DNA of 64,000 nucleotides from an uncultured Oscillospiraceae bacterium (GTDB lineage Bacteria; Bacillota; Clostridia; Oscillospirales; Oscillospiraceae), in NCBI GenBank assembly GCA_934565415.1, contig CAKTHQ010000006.1, positions 11,478-75,477 on the forward strand. The letters run 5' to 3'. Of the stretch, positions 26,264 to 33,255 are shown piece after piece. Both the position numbers and the translations under genes were made by a program. Under the pieces are notes generated by a model. The model ran no database searches. It was not told where the DNA came from and saw nothing but the letters and a program-made list of their open reading frames with translations. Within the stretch, counting starts at the first letter, position 1, and each line of letters begins with the position of its first letter.

Positions 26264-26299
26264 AAGATCGAACGATACGAAAAAGAAATCCTTGCTAAG

Positions 26300-26430
26300 G
26301 CAAGGAAGAAATCTGCTTCGCAGAAGAAATCCGCAAAAGCGGACGAAATGAAATCCGTCCCAACTCCCGCCGCCAGGCGGATTTCACCCCGCCGGGATTT
26401 CACCCGTCCAACGGACGGATTTCACTGAAA
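26300..26430. repeat. Cluster of interleaved inverted repeats
   Basis: Stretch of short GAAATCCG / CGGATTTC units. The longest pairing is 11 bp, 26350-26360 with 26413-26423. An open frame crosses it, but its composition is dictated by the repeats and no ribosome site is present, so I do not call a gene. Confidence 0.65.
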
Positions 26431-26461
26431 AAAGCACCTGCCGAAAAGCAAGTGCTTTTTT
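26428..26461. terminator. Terminator-like hairpin next to the tRNA 3'-end copy
   Basis: 14-bp stem with one mismatch (26428-26441 with 26448-26461), A-run on one side and T-run on the other, the same AGCA-CGAAAA-TGCT core as 26176-26203. Confidence 0.75.
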
Positions 26462-26485
26462 CTTGGTGCGGGCAACAGGACTCGA
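26457..26485. repeat. Duplicated 3' end of tRNA-Leu with flank (copy of 26608-26636)
   Basis: 29 bases identical to the CCA end, acceptor arm and part of the T-arm of the intact tRNA-Leu gene 151 bp away, in the same orientation. Beyond it the sequence is unrelated to a tRNA, so it is a fragment, comparable to an attachment-site duplicate. Confidence 0.8.
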
Positions 26486-26498
26486 TTATAGTAAGGAG

Positions 26499-26544
26499 CA
26501 AATTCCGTCCAGCCGGAATTTGAGGCTGCTCCACCGGAGCAGCC
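26499..26544. repeat. 33-bp hairpin repeat, copy 2, with a second hairpin
   Basis: Copy of 26231-26263, followed without gap by a 9-bp stem GGCTGCTCC / GGAGCAGCC (26524-26532 with 26536-26544). Behind it a T-arm-like GTGGGTTCGAGTCCCA sequence at about 26551-26566 looks like a remnant of another tRNA on the plus strand. Confidence 0.75.
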
Positions 26545-26584
26545 CATTGAAGTGGGTTCGAGTCCCATTGCTTTTCCGACCAAG

Positions 26585-26612
26585 AAAAAAGAGCCCCGAA
26601 GGGCTCATTTTT
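26585..26612. terminator. Terminator of tRNA-Leu
   Basis: GAGCCC-CGAA-GGGCTC stem (26591-26596 with 26601-26606) with A-run left and T-run right; works on both strands. Confidence 0.85.
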
Positions 26613-26614
26613 CT

Positions 26615-26698
26615 TGGTGCGGGCAACAGGACTCGAACCTGCACGCTTTTGGCAGTGGAACCTAAATCCACCGAGTCTACCAATTCCACCATGCCCGC
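26615..26698 (-). tRNA. tRNA-Leu (anticodon UAG)
   Basis: 84-base tRNA with encoded CCA (26615-26617 on the plus strand as TGG). The acceptor stem GCGGGCA/TGCCCGC pairs fully, the anticodon loop is TTTAGGT giving UAG, a long class II variable arm and the GGTTCGAGTCC T-arm are present. These identify a leucine tRNA reading CUN codons. Confidence 0.93.
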
Positions 26699-26713
26699 AT
26701 AGGAAGTGGGTTC

Positions 26714-26742
26714 ATTCTATCATGCTGGGTTGTTTTTGTCAA
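26714..26742 (-). promoter_or_regulatory. Promoter of tRNA-Leu
   Basis: Minus-strand TTGACA (26737-26742), 17 bp, TAGAAT (26714-26719), 15 bases before the mature 5' end. Confidence 0.85.
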
Positions 26743-26834
26743 CGAAGATGTCTTATAAAAATTTCTCCCACCCTATGCAGCGGGTTAATTGTTTTTTCGG
26801 CTGGATACGGTATGATGGAGAGGCAGCGTGCGAC

Positions 26835-27089
26835 TTATTTTTTCTGCTGGAATTTTTGGGATATCCGTTTTTGCTTGCGCCGGGGATCCGGCTCTGTGCC
26901 CAGAAAGAAATCTGCCGAAACATTGTATAAGCGGCACAGAGCCACCAGATGACGGATGGGCAGCTCGTTGGCGCCACGCTCGTAGCGGGCATACATTGTC
27001 TGCGAGGTGCCCAGATATTGGGCAACCTGGGACTGCGTCAGGTCGTTGTCCTCCCGCAGTCCCCGAAGACGGTCCAGGAAGGTGTGCAT
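26835..27089 (-). CDS. Small XRE family helix-turn-helix regulator
   Basis: 84-residue protein that is almost only an HTH_3 domain (about 6-65: LRGLREDNDLTQSQVAQYLGTSQTMYARYERGANELPIRHLVALCRLYNVSADFFLG) with a basic tail. AGGAG lies 8 bases before the ATG. Its promoter region contains two palindromic sites and faces the promoter of the exopolysaccharide leader, so it is a good candidate for controlling both itself and the locus to its right. Confidence 0.88.
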   Translation of the reverse strand: MHTFLDRLRGLREDNDLTQSQVAQYLGTSQTMYARYERGANELPIRHLVALCRLYNVSADFFLGTEPDPRRKQKRISQKFQQKK

Positions 27090-27107
27090 GAATTCAACTC
27101 CTAAACG

Positions 27108-27176
27108 GTAATATGCTCACAGTTTATCAAAGTAAACATATTTACTATTGACTTTAGTACACATCTTTACTATAAT
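27108..27176. promoter_or_regulatory. Divergent promoters with two operator-like palindromes
   Basis: Minus strand for the XRE gene: TTTACT (27131-27136), 17 bp, TATTAC (27108-27113). Plus strand towards the exopolysaccharide genes: TTGACT (27148-27153), 17 bp, TATAAT (27171-27176). Sites AGTAAA-CATA-TTTACT (27131-27146, perfect arms) and AGTACA-CATC-TTTACT (27156-27171, one arm mismatch) are 25 bp apart and cover the minus -35 box and the plus spacer/-10. Confidence 0.75.
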
Positions 27177-27323
27177 TGATGCAATGCGGCACTTCCTCCA
27201 ATTTTGTTGGCGAATATGTGCGTGTAGTTGCCGCAGAGCTTCAGCCGTGACCGGTACGTCTCTGCCCGGCAGCCGGTCGGCTGATCGAAAGCCGGGTGTT
27301 ATTTAAAAGCACCCGGCTTTTTT
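27177..27323 (+). ncRNA. Structured leader RNA with alternative pairings and terminator (unknown class)
   Basis: From the 27171 promoter the transcript would contain a 7-bp stem (27185-27191 with 27229-27235), a strong bulged stem (27242-27246 plus 27249-27254 with 27273-27278 plus 27279-27283) and an intrinsic terminator (27290-27298 with 27310-27318, T-run 27318-27323). Two competing pairings exist: GCAGAG 27233-27238 with CTCTGC 27260-27265, and CCCGGC 27265-27270 with the terminator arm GCCGGG 27291-27296. The second would disrupt the terminator. This is the layout of an attenuator or riboswitch; I do not recognise a known class. A free small RNA is the alternative. Confidence 0.55.
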
Positions 27324-27347
27324 CATTACGAAAGAAAGGAGAATTGA

Positions 27348-27376
27348 TTGCTTTTTTACGGGAAATCGGGTATAAT
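27348..27376 (+). promoter_or_regulatory. Candidate second promoter of the exopolysaccharide locus
   Basis: TTGCTT (27348-27353), 17 bp, TATAAT (27371-27376), downstream of the leader terminator. No gene is seen in 27324-27503. Confidence 0.5.
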
Positions 27377-27503
27377 CTCCAATTAGAATGCCTGTTTTTA
27401 CCTCAGGTCCGAAGCGCGCCGAAAAGCGGTTCACGAAAAAGCGGTCCGGTTCCGGACGCAAGTTGTTCAAAATGCAGATAAGCGAAGAAACACCATATTT
27501 TTC

Positions 27504-27531
27504 TTGAATTTTCGACAAAAGGTGCTATGAT
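27504..27531 (+). promoter_or_regulatory. Candidate proximal promoter of the exopolysaccharide locus
   Basis: TTGAAT (27504-27509), 16 bp, TATGAT (27526-27531), 47 bases before the first start codon. Confidence 0.5.
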
Positions 27532-27578
27532 ATGAGGGTATGTGAAACTGGGAAAATGGGCTGATTGGAGAGACGCAG

Positions 27579-28967
27579 ATGTTTAACAGCCAGCAAAAAC
27601 GCCAGGCACTGATGACGCTGTTCAGTGCGGTATTGACCATTGCAAACGGGGCCTTGTTTGCCTTTGTCTGGTACCGGTATTACAAAATGAAAATGTACAT
27701 TTTCCCTTTCTTTGCCAAGGGGGATTTCATTGTGATTTTCCTGTATACCGTGCTTTATTGTGTATTCGCCCAGCTCTACGGGGGCTTTGACGTAACGTTT
27801 CACGGTTCCGGAGAGCTTACTTACTCCCACGCCGTGTCTGCGGTGCTCAGCGGGGCCATTATGTATCTGATGACGGCGCTGCTGATGCGGGCGGTGCCCA
27901 GCGTACTGCCTATGCTGGGGCTGATTGCGGTATCGATTCTGGTAGGGGGGCTGTGGGCCTGGGGCGTGAAAAAGCTGACCGCCAGACTGCTGGCAGCCAG
28001 ATCGATTCTCCTGATTTATGACAACCAGGACGCCCGGGAAGATGGCGAAGCCATTATAAAAGGGCTGCCCGGTGTGTTCCGCTTTCTGGGCTCCGTAGAT
28101 GCAGCCCAGGGGGAAGCGTCTCTGCGGGCGCAGATTGAAAAGCAGCAGGTTCGGGCGGTGATGCTCTGCGGCATTCCCTCCTCCATGCGCAATGACCTGG
28201 TAAAATACTGCATTGACCACAATGTGGAGGCCTATGTCCGGCCCAATATCGGTGATTTTCTGATTAAAGGCGCCCGGTCCCTGCAGCTGGACAATCTGCC
28301 GGTGCTGCTGTGCCACCGGGCCAGCCCCTCCATCGGCTACCTGGCAATCAAGCGGCTGATGGATATTGTATTGAGCCTGGTTGCCCTGGTGGTGTTCAGC
28401 CCCTTCATGCTGGTAACGGCCGTTGCCATCAAGGCCTACGACCGCGGCCCCATCCTCTACAGGCAGCTGCGGCTGACCAAGGACCGGAAGGAATTTTATG
28501 TCTACAAGTTCCGCAGTATGAAGGTGGATGCGGAAAAGGACGGCGTGGCGAGGCTTGCCCAGACAAATGACGACCGGATTACCCCGGTGGGGAAAATCAT
28601 CCGGATGCTCCGCATTGACGAAATGCCCCAGCTGTTCTGCATTCTGCTGGGGGCCATGAGCATCGTAGGCCCCCGGCCGGAGCGGCCGGAGATTGCGGCC
28701 CAGTACGAAAAGGATTTCCCGGAGTTTGCCCTGCGGCTCCAGGCCAAGGCCGGCCTGACGGGCCTGGCCCAGGTATACGGGAAATACAACACAACACCCT
28801 ACAACAAGCTCCAGATGGACCTGCAATATATCGGGTCCATGGGCATTGTTACCGACCTGAAAATTATTTTTGCAACGGTGAAGATTCTCTTTATGCCCGA
28901 AAGCACCGAGGGCGTGGCCCAGGGGCAGGTGACGGCGGAGAAAGGAAGCGAGGAGAAAAACGGATAA
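27579..28967 (+). CDS. Exopolysaccharide priming sugar transferase (polyprenyl-phosphate glycosylphosphotransferase)
   Basis: 462-residue membrane enzyme that starts a repeat unit by moving a sugar-1-phosphate from a UDP-sugar to undecaprenyl phosphate. Four N-terminal hydrophobic helices (to about residue 135), a CoA-binding-like middle domain and the C-terminal Bac_transf catalytic domain (from about 255, IKRLMDIVLSLVALVV) with YVYKFRSM, the acidic VDAEKDG stretch and GPRPERPE. GGAGAG site before the ATG. First gene of the locus and one of two primers. Confidence 0.9.
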   Translation: MFNSQQKRQALMTLFSAVLTIANGALFAFVWYRYYKMKMYIFPFFAKGDFIVIFLYTVLYCVFAQLYGGFDVTFHGSGELTYSHAVSAVLSGAIMYLMTALLMRAVPSVLPMLGLIAVSILVGGLWAWGVKKLTARLLAARSILLIYDNQDAREDGEAIIKGLPGVFRFLGSVDAAQGEASLRAQIEKQQVRAVMLCGIPSSMRNDLVKYCIDHNVEAYVRPNIGDFLIKGARSLQLDNLPVLLCHRASPSIGYLAIKRLMDIVLSLVALVVFSPFMLVTAVAIKAYDRGPILYRQLRLTKDRKEFYVYKFRSMKVDAEKDGVARLAQTNDDRITPVGKIIRMLRIDEMPQLFCILLGAMSIVGPRPERPEIAAQYEKDFPEFALRLQAKAGLTGLAQVYGKYNTTPYNKLQMDLQYIGSMGIVTDLKIIFATVKILFMPESTEGVAQGQVTAEKGSEEKNG

Positions 28968-29013
28968 GCGGAAGCGTTTTGCTCTGTGGATTCTGGCGCT
29001 GGCAGCATTTGGA

Positions 29014-29412
29014 ATGATTCTGGGCCTGACGCTGCAGTCGGCCCGGGGGACCACGGCACTGTCGGACTGGTGCCGGGATGCACTTTTAAAAATCCTGCCG
29101 GAGGGCTCCGGGGCGGCAGCGTGGGCTGCACGGAATATCCGCCGCCTGGGGCACGTTCCGGAATACTTCCTGCTGGGCGTTACGGCTTATGGCGCCATGC
29201 AAAGCAGCTTTCCGGGGAAGAAGGTTATTCTCCGGACCCTGGCGGCCTGCGCGGCGGTGTCGGCAGGGGATGAGTGCCTGAAGGCAATGCTGCCTACGCG
29301 GCATTTTGATATTTTGGATATGCCAATGGATGTAATCGGCTATGCCCTGGGAACGGCTCTGGGGTGGGCAATCTGGAAGACGGGAAAAAGAAGAGGAAAC
29401 GGAAATGTATAG
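29014..29412 (+). CDS. VanZ-like small membrane protein, start codon uncertain
   Basis: About 132 residues from the first ATG, with a DILDMPMDVIGYALGTALG C-terminal segment typical of VanZ-like proteins. The frame is open back to 28933, and translation upstream of the ATG gives KRKRFALWILALAAFGM, a normal first membrane helix that the ATG start would cut. No ATG, GTG or TTG exists there; GAGGAG at about 28950-28955 precedes an in-frame ACG (28960) and a CTG lies at 28984. So a non-standard start or a sequence change is likely. Its last 8 bases overlap the next gene. Confidence 0.7.
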   Translation: MILGLTLQSARGTTALSDWCRDALLKILPEGSGAAAWAARNIRRLGHVPEYFLLGVTAYGAMQSSFPGKKVILRTLAACAAVSAGDECLKAMLPTRHFDILDMPMDVIGYALGTALGWAIWKTGKRRGNGNV

Positions 29413-30859
29413 AAAAAATTCGGAAACCTGGCTGAAGCACTGGGATTTTATGCTGATCGACCTGATTGTATTGCAGGTGTCCTTTGTGCTGGCCTATATC
29501 ATCCGCGGGGATGAGGGCTGGGCCTATGGGGACCAGATGTACCGGTATATGGCCATCTTCCTGGCCCTGGCGGACATTGTGGTCATCGGCTTCAACGGTA
29601 CTATGAAGGATGTACTGAAGCGGGGCCACTGGCGGAATTTCGTAGTCACCCTGGGGCACAGCGTCATCCTGGGCGGGGCGGCTATGGCCTACCTGTTTAT
29701 GGTGAAAATGGGCAGCGATTACTCCCGGCTGCAGCTGGCCTATACCTTCTGCCTGTACTTTGTGCTGTCCTACTGCGCCCGGGAGCTGTGGAAGCAGGTT
29801 CTGGTCCGGCGGATGCAGGAGGGGGAGGGAGACCGCTCCCTGCTGATTGTCACCACCGCAAAGGAGGCGGAAAATGCCATTGCCTCCATCCGGGAGGATA
29901 TGTTTGCCCGGGTACACCTGGCGGGCCTGGCCATTCTGGACGAGGACCGGACCGGGCAGGAAATCGCCGGCGTGCAGGTGGTGGCCAATGCGGATACCGC
30001 CCCCATGTATGTTTGCCAGAACTGGATTGATGAGGTGCTGATTGCCCCCCCTGAGGAAGGACCCTACCCCGCAGAGCTCATGAAGAAGCTGGGGGAAACC
30101 GGCGTTACCACCCACCTGAACCTGGCCAAGGTTTCCCACACCCCCGGCAAGAAGCAGCTGGTGGAGAAGATGGGCTCCTATACCGTCCTGACTACCGCCA
30201 TGAATTGCGCGTCCACCAGTCAGCTGATGCTCAAGCGCCTGATGGACATTCTGGGCGGCCTGGTAGGCTGCCTGCTTACCGGCATCATTTTCATTTTCGT
30301 AGCCCCGGCTATCTATATTTCTTCCCCCGGCCCCATCTTCTTCTCCCAGACCAGAGTGGGCCGGAACGGACGGACTTTTAAGATGTACAAATTCCGCAGT
30401 ATGTACATGGATGCGGAAGCCAGGAAGGCCGAGCTTATGAAGGACAACAAGCTGGGCGACGGCAAAATGTTCAAGCTGGACTTCGACCCCCGGGTCATTG
30501 GCAACAAGATCCTCCCCGACGGCACGAAGAAAACCGGCGTAGGCGACTTCATCCGCCGCACCAGCCTGGACGAGTTCCCCCAGTTCTTCAATGTGCTGAA
30601 GGGCGATATGTCCGTCGTCGGCACCCGCCCGCCCCTGCCCTCCGAGACGAGCCTCTACGAGCTGCGCCACCGGGCCCGCCTGGCCATCAAGCCCGGAGTC
30701 ACCGGTATGTGGCAGGTCAGCGGCAGAAGCGACATTACGGACTTTGAAGAGGTTGTCAGGCTGGACAAGGAATACATTGAAAACTGGAATCTGGGGCTGG
30801 ATATTAAAATTTTGCTGAAGACCATTCAGGTTGTGTTTGAGAAGGATGGGTCGATGTAA
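29405..30859 (+). CDS. Second priming sugar transferase
   Basis: 484-residue polyprenyl-phosphate hexose-1-phosphate transferase with N-terminal helices, a middle domain and a Bac_transf catalytic domain (from about 276, LKRLMDILGGLVGCLL) carrying KMYKFRSM, the Glu/Asp-rich loop, DEFPQFFNVLKGDMSVVGTRPPLPSE and KPGVTGMWQVSGRS. The ATG at 29405 follows GAGGAAACGGA. It is a distant paralogue of the first transferase. Two primers could mean two glycans or a choice of first sugar. Confidence 0.9.
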   Translation: MYRKNSETWLKHWDFMLIDLIVLQVSFVLAYIIRGDEGWAYGDQMYRYMAIFLALADIVVIGFNGTMKDVLKRGHWRNFVVTLGHSVILGGAAMAYLFMVKMGSDYSRLQLAYTFCLYFVLSYCARELWKQVLVRRMQEGEGDRSLLIVTTAKEAENAIASIREDMFARVHLAGLAILDEDRTGQEIAGVQVVANADTAPMYVCQNWIDEVLIAPPEEGPYPAELMKKLGETGVTTHLNLAKVSHTPGKKQLVEKMGSYTVLTTAMNCASTSQLMLKRLMDILGGLVGCLLTGIIFIFVAPAIYISSPGPIFFSQTRVGRNGRTFKMYKFRSMYMDAEARKAELMKDNKLGDGKMFKLDFDPRVIGNKILPDGTKKTGVGDFIRRTSLDEFPQFFNVLKGDMSVVGTRPPLPSETSLYELRHRARLAIKPGVTGMWQVSGRSDITDFEEVVRLDKEYIENWNLGLDIKILLKTIQVVFEKDGSM

Positions 30860-30913
30860 CCTGCAGACCCTGTTTTACGGATATTGAGAAGAGTTTTGGT
30901 TGGAGAAAGAAAA

Positions 30914-32038
30914 ATGAAAGAAAAACCCGCAGTGGCGATGTTCGGTCAAAAAAGACTCAGCCGGGAAGGCGGAATCGAGATCGTCGTCAAAGAGCTCTGC
31001 ACCAGAATGGCCCGGAAGGGGTACCAGGTAACCTGCTACAATCGGTCAGGCCACCATATCAGCGGTGCGGAATATGACAGGGAGGCGGAATACGCAGGCG
31101 TCTGCCAGAAAACGGTCCCGACCATTCAGCGGAAGGGCCTGGCGGCGGTAAGCTCCTCTTTCTTCGGGGCGCTGTACAGCGCCTTCGGAAAGTATGATGT
31201 GGTACATATCCATGCGGAGGGACCGGCCTTTTTTGCCTGGCTGCCGAAGCTGCTGGGCAAACGGGTGATTGTAACCATCCATGGCCTGGACTGGCAGCGG
31301 GAAAAGTGGAAATACGGATTTGCCTCCAAGTTTATCCGCATGGGCGAACGGATTGCCGTAGGGTGTGCGGACGAAATCATTGTATTGAGCAAGGACATTC
31401 AGGACTACTTCCTGGAAACCTACGGACGGGAAACCGTTTTTATTCCCAACGGTGTGAGTCGGCCCCAGATACGGGAAGCCGAGCTGATTCAAGAAAAGTT
31501 CGGCCTGGAGAAGAATGGCTACATTCTGTTTTTGGGCCGCCTGGTGCCGGAAAAAGGGCTCCGCTACCTGGTAAAGGCGTTTCGGCAGGTAAAAACGGAG
31601 AAAAAACTGGTCATTGCCGGCGGCGCCAGTGATACGGCCGCCTTTGCGGGGGAGCTGAAAGCGCTGGCGGAAGACGACGACAGAATCCTGTTTACGGGCT
31701 TTGTGCAGGGCCGGATGCTGGATGAGCTGTACAGCAATGCCTATGTATATACCCTGCCCTCAGACCTGGAGGGGATGCCCCTGAGCCTGCTGGAGGCTAT
31801 GAGCTACGGCAGCTGCTGCCTGGTATCGGACATCCCGGAGTGCACGGAGGTCATCGAGGACAAGGCGTTGATTTTCCGAAAATCGGATGTGGAGGACCTC
31901 CGGGAAAAGCTCCAGGAGGCCTGCGATGAGCCCGCCATGGTGCAGAGATACAAGGACCGGGCGGCGGACTTTATCTGCGGGAAATACAGCTGGGACGATG
32001 TGGTGGAAAAGACGGTTGCTCTGTATGGGAGGAAATAA
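30914..32038 (+). CDS. Glycosyltransferase family 4 protein
   Basis: 374-residue GT-B enzyme. The N-terminal acceptor domain opens with GGIEIVVKELCTRMARKGYQV; the C-terminal donor domain has GRLVPEKGLRYLVKAF and the family PSDLEGMPLSLLEAMSYG with the EX7E-type glutamates. GGAG site 9 bases before ATG 30914. It adds a sugar from a nucleotide donor to the growing lipid-linked unit in the cytoplasm. Spaced 2 bp from the next glycosyltransferase. Confidence 0.9.
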   Translation: MKEKPAVAMFGQKRLSREGGIEIVVKELCTRMARKGYQVTCYNRSGHHISGAEYDREAEYAGVCQKTVPTIQRKGLAAVSSSFFGALYSAFGKYDVVHIHAEGPAFFAWLPKLLGKRVIVTIHGLDWQREKWKYGFASKFIRMGERIAVGCADEIIVLSKDIQDYFLETYGRETVFIPNGVSRPQIREAELIQEKFGLEKNGYILFLGRLVPEKGLRYLVKAFRQVKTEKKLVIAGGASDTAAFAGELKALAEDDDRILFTGFVQGRMLDELYSNAYVYTLPSDLEGMPLSLLEAMSYGSCCLVSDIPECTEVIEDKALIFRKSDVEDLREKLQEACDEPAMVQRYKDRAADFICGKYSWDDVVEKTVALYGRK

Positions 32039-32040
32039 AA

Positions 32041-33240
32041 ATGAAGGTTTTGATGATTAACAAATTCCTGTATCCCAACGGCGGGTCGGAAACCTATATA
32101 TTCAAGCTGGGTGAGGCCCTGGAGCAGCATGGACACGAGGTCCAGTATTTTGGCATGGAACACGAGGGCCGCTGCGTGGGCAACCGGGTCAATGCCTATA
32201 CCGGCGACATGGATTTCCACGGCGGCAGCAAGCTTGCCAAGCTGACCTACCCCATCAAGACGATCTACAGCAGCGAGGCCCGGAAGAAGCTGCGGCTGGT
32301 ATTGGACGACTTCCAGCCGGATGTGTGCCACCTGAACAACTTCAACTACCAGCTGACCCCTTCCATGATTCTCGAAATCGTAAAGTGGCGGAAAGACACC
32401 GGGCATGATTGCAAGATCGTCTTTACGGCCCATGACTATCAGCTGGTCTGCCCGAACCATATGCTGAACAACCCTGTGACCCACGAGAACTGCGAGAAGT
32501 GTCTGGGCGGTCACTTCCTAAACTGCACCAAGGGCAAGTGCATCCACGGTTCTACCGCCAAGAGCATCATCGGCACCATGGAAGCCACCTTCTGGAAGCT
32601 GAACGGCGCCTACAAGTACATCGATACCATGATCTGCTGCTCCGAGTTTATGAAGCGAAAAATGGACACCAACCCGCTGTTTGCGAAAAAGACTGTAGCC
32701 ATGCACAACTTTATCGACAAGGTGGACTGGAAGGATGTGCAGAAGAAGGACTATGTGCTGTACTTCGGCCGGTTTGCAATGGAAAAAGGCATTGGCACGC
32801 TGGTTAAGGTCTGCAAAGAGCTGCCGGAGGTGCAGTTTGTCTTCGCCGGTACAGGCCCTCTGGAGGACCGGGTGAACGGGGTAGCCAATATCCGGAACGT
32901 GGGCTTCCAGAAGGGCGAGGCCCTGGAAACCTTGATCCGGGAGGCCCGATTCTCCATCTACCCTTCCGAGTGGTACGAGAACTGCCCCTTCTCCGTCATG
33001 GAATCCCAGATGTACGGCACCCCGGTGCTGGGGGCGGACATCGGCGGCATCCCCGAGCTGCTCCGGGTAGGCGAGACCGGTGAGCTGTTCCAGAGCGGGA
33101 ATGCGGAGGATTTGAAGCGCAAGATCCAAAAGCTCTGGGAGAGCAAAGCACTGTGCCAGGAATACAGCGAAAACTGCAAGGGCATCAGCTTTGATACGAT
33201 TGATGCGTATTACGAAAAGATCATGAAGATTTATCGGTAA
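32041..33240 (+). CDS. Glycosyltransferase family 4 protein
   Basis: 399-residue GT-B glycosyltransferase beginning MKVLMINKFLYPNGGSETYIF. A cysteine-rich insert (CPNHMLNNPVTHENCEKCLGGHFLNC) typical of one GT4 subgroup lies near residues 140-170. The donor side is GRFAMEKGIGTLVKV and YPSEWYENCPFSVMESQMYGTPVLGADIGGIPEL. Part of the tight operon. Confidence 0.9.
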   Translation: MKVLMINKFLYPNGGSETYIFKLGEALEQHGHEVQYFGMEHEGRCVGNRVNAYTGDMDFHGGSKLAKLTYPIKTIYSSEARKKLRLVLDDFQPDVCHLNNFNYQLTPSMILEIVKWRKDTGHDCKIVFTAHDYQLVCPNHMLNNPVTHENCEKCLGGHFLNCTKGKCIHGSTAKSIIGTMEATFWKLNGAYKYIDTMICCSEFMKRKMDTNPLFAKKTVAMHNFIDKVDWKDVQKKDYVLYFGRFAMEKGIGTLVKVCKELPEVQFVFAGTGPLEDRVNGVANIRNVGFQKGEALETLIREARFSIYPSEWYENCPFSVMESQMYGTPVLGADIGGIPELLRVGETGELFQSGNAEDLKRKIQKLWESKALCQEYSENCKGISFDTIDAYYEKIMKIYR

Positions 33241-33255
33241 GTAAGGAGGATGGCC

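Noticed and set aside
26096..26428. 110-codon open frame over the repeat cluster
   Set aside because: Composition follows the inverted repeats, no ribosome site; not supported as a gene.
26463..26702. Open frame of 79 codons over the tRNA and repeats (AGNRTRTC-type translation)
   Set aside because: This is translated tRNA-Leu antisense and repeat DNA, a well-known false gene pattern.
27177..27323. ZTP, c-di-GMP-I, FMN or SAM riboswitch in the exopolysaccharide leader
   Set aside because: Short strings are reminiscent, such as GTGACCGGT, but the conserved cores of these aptamers are not present in order, so I left it unclassified.
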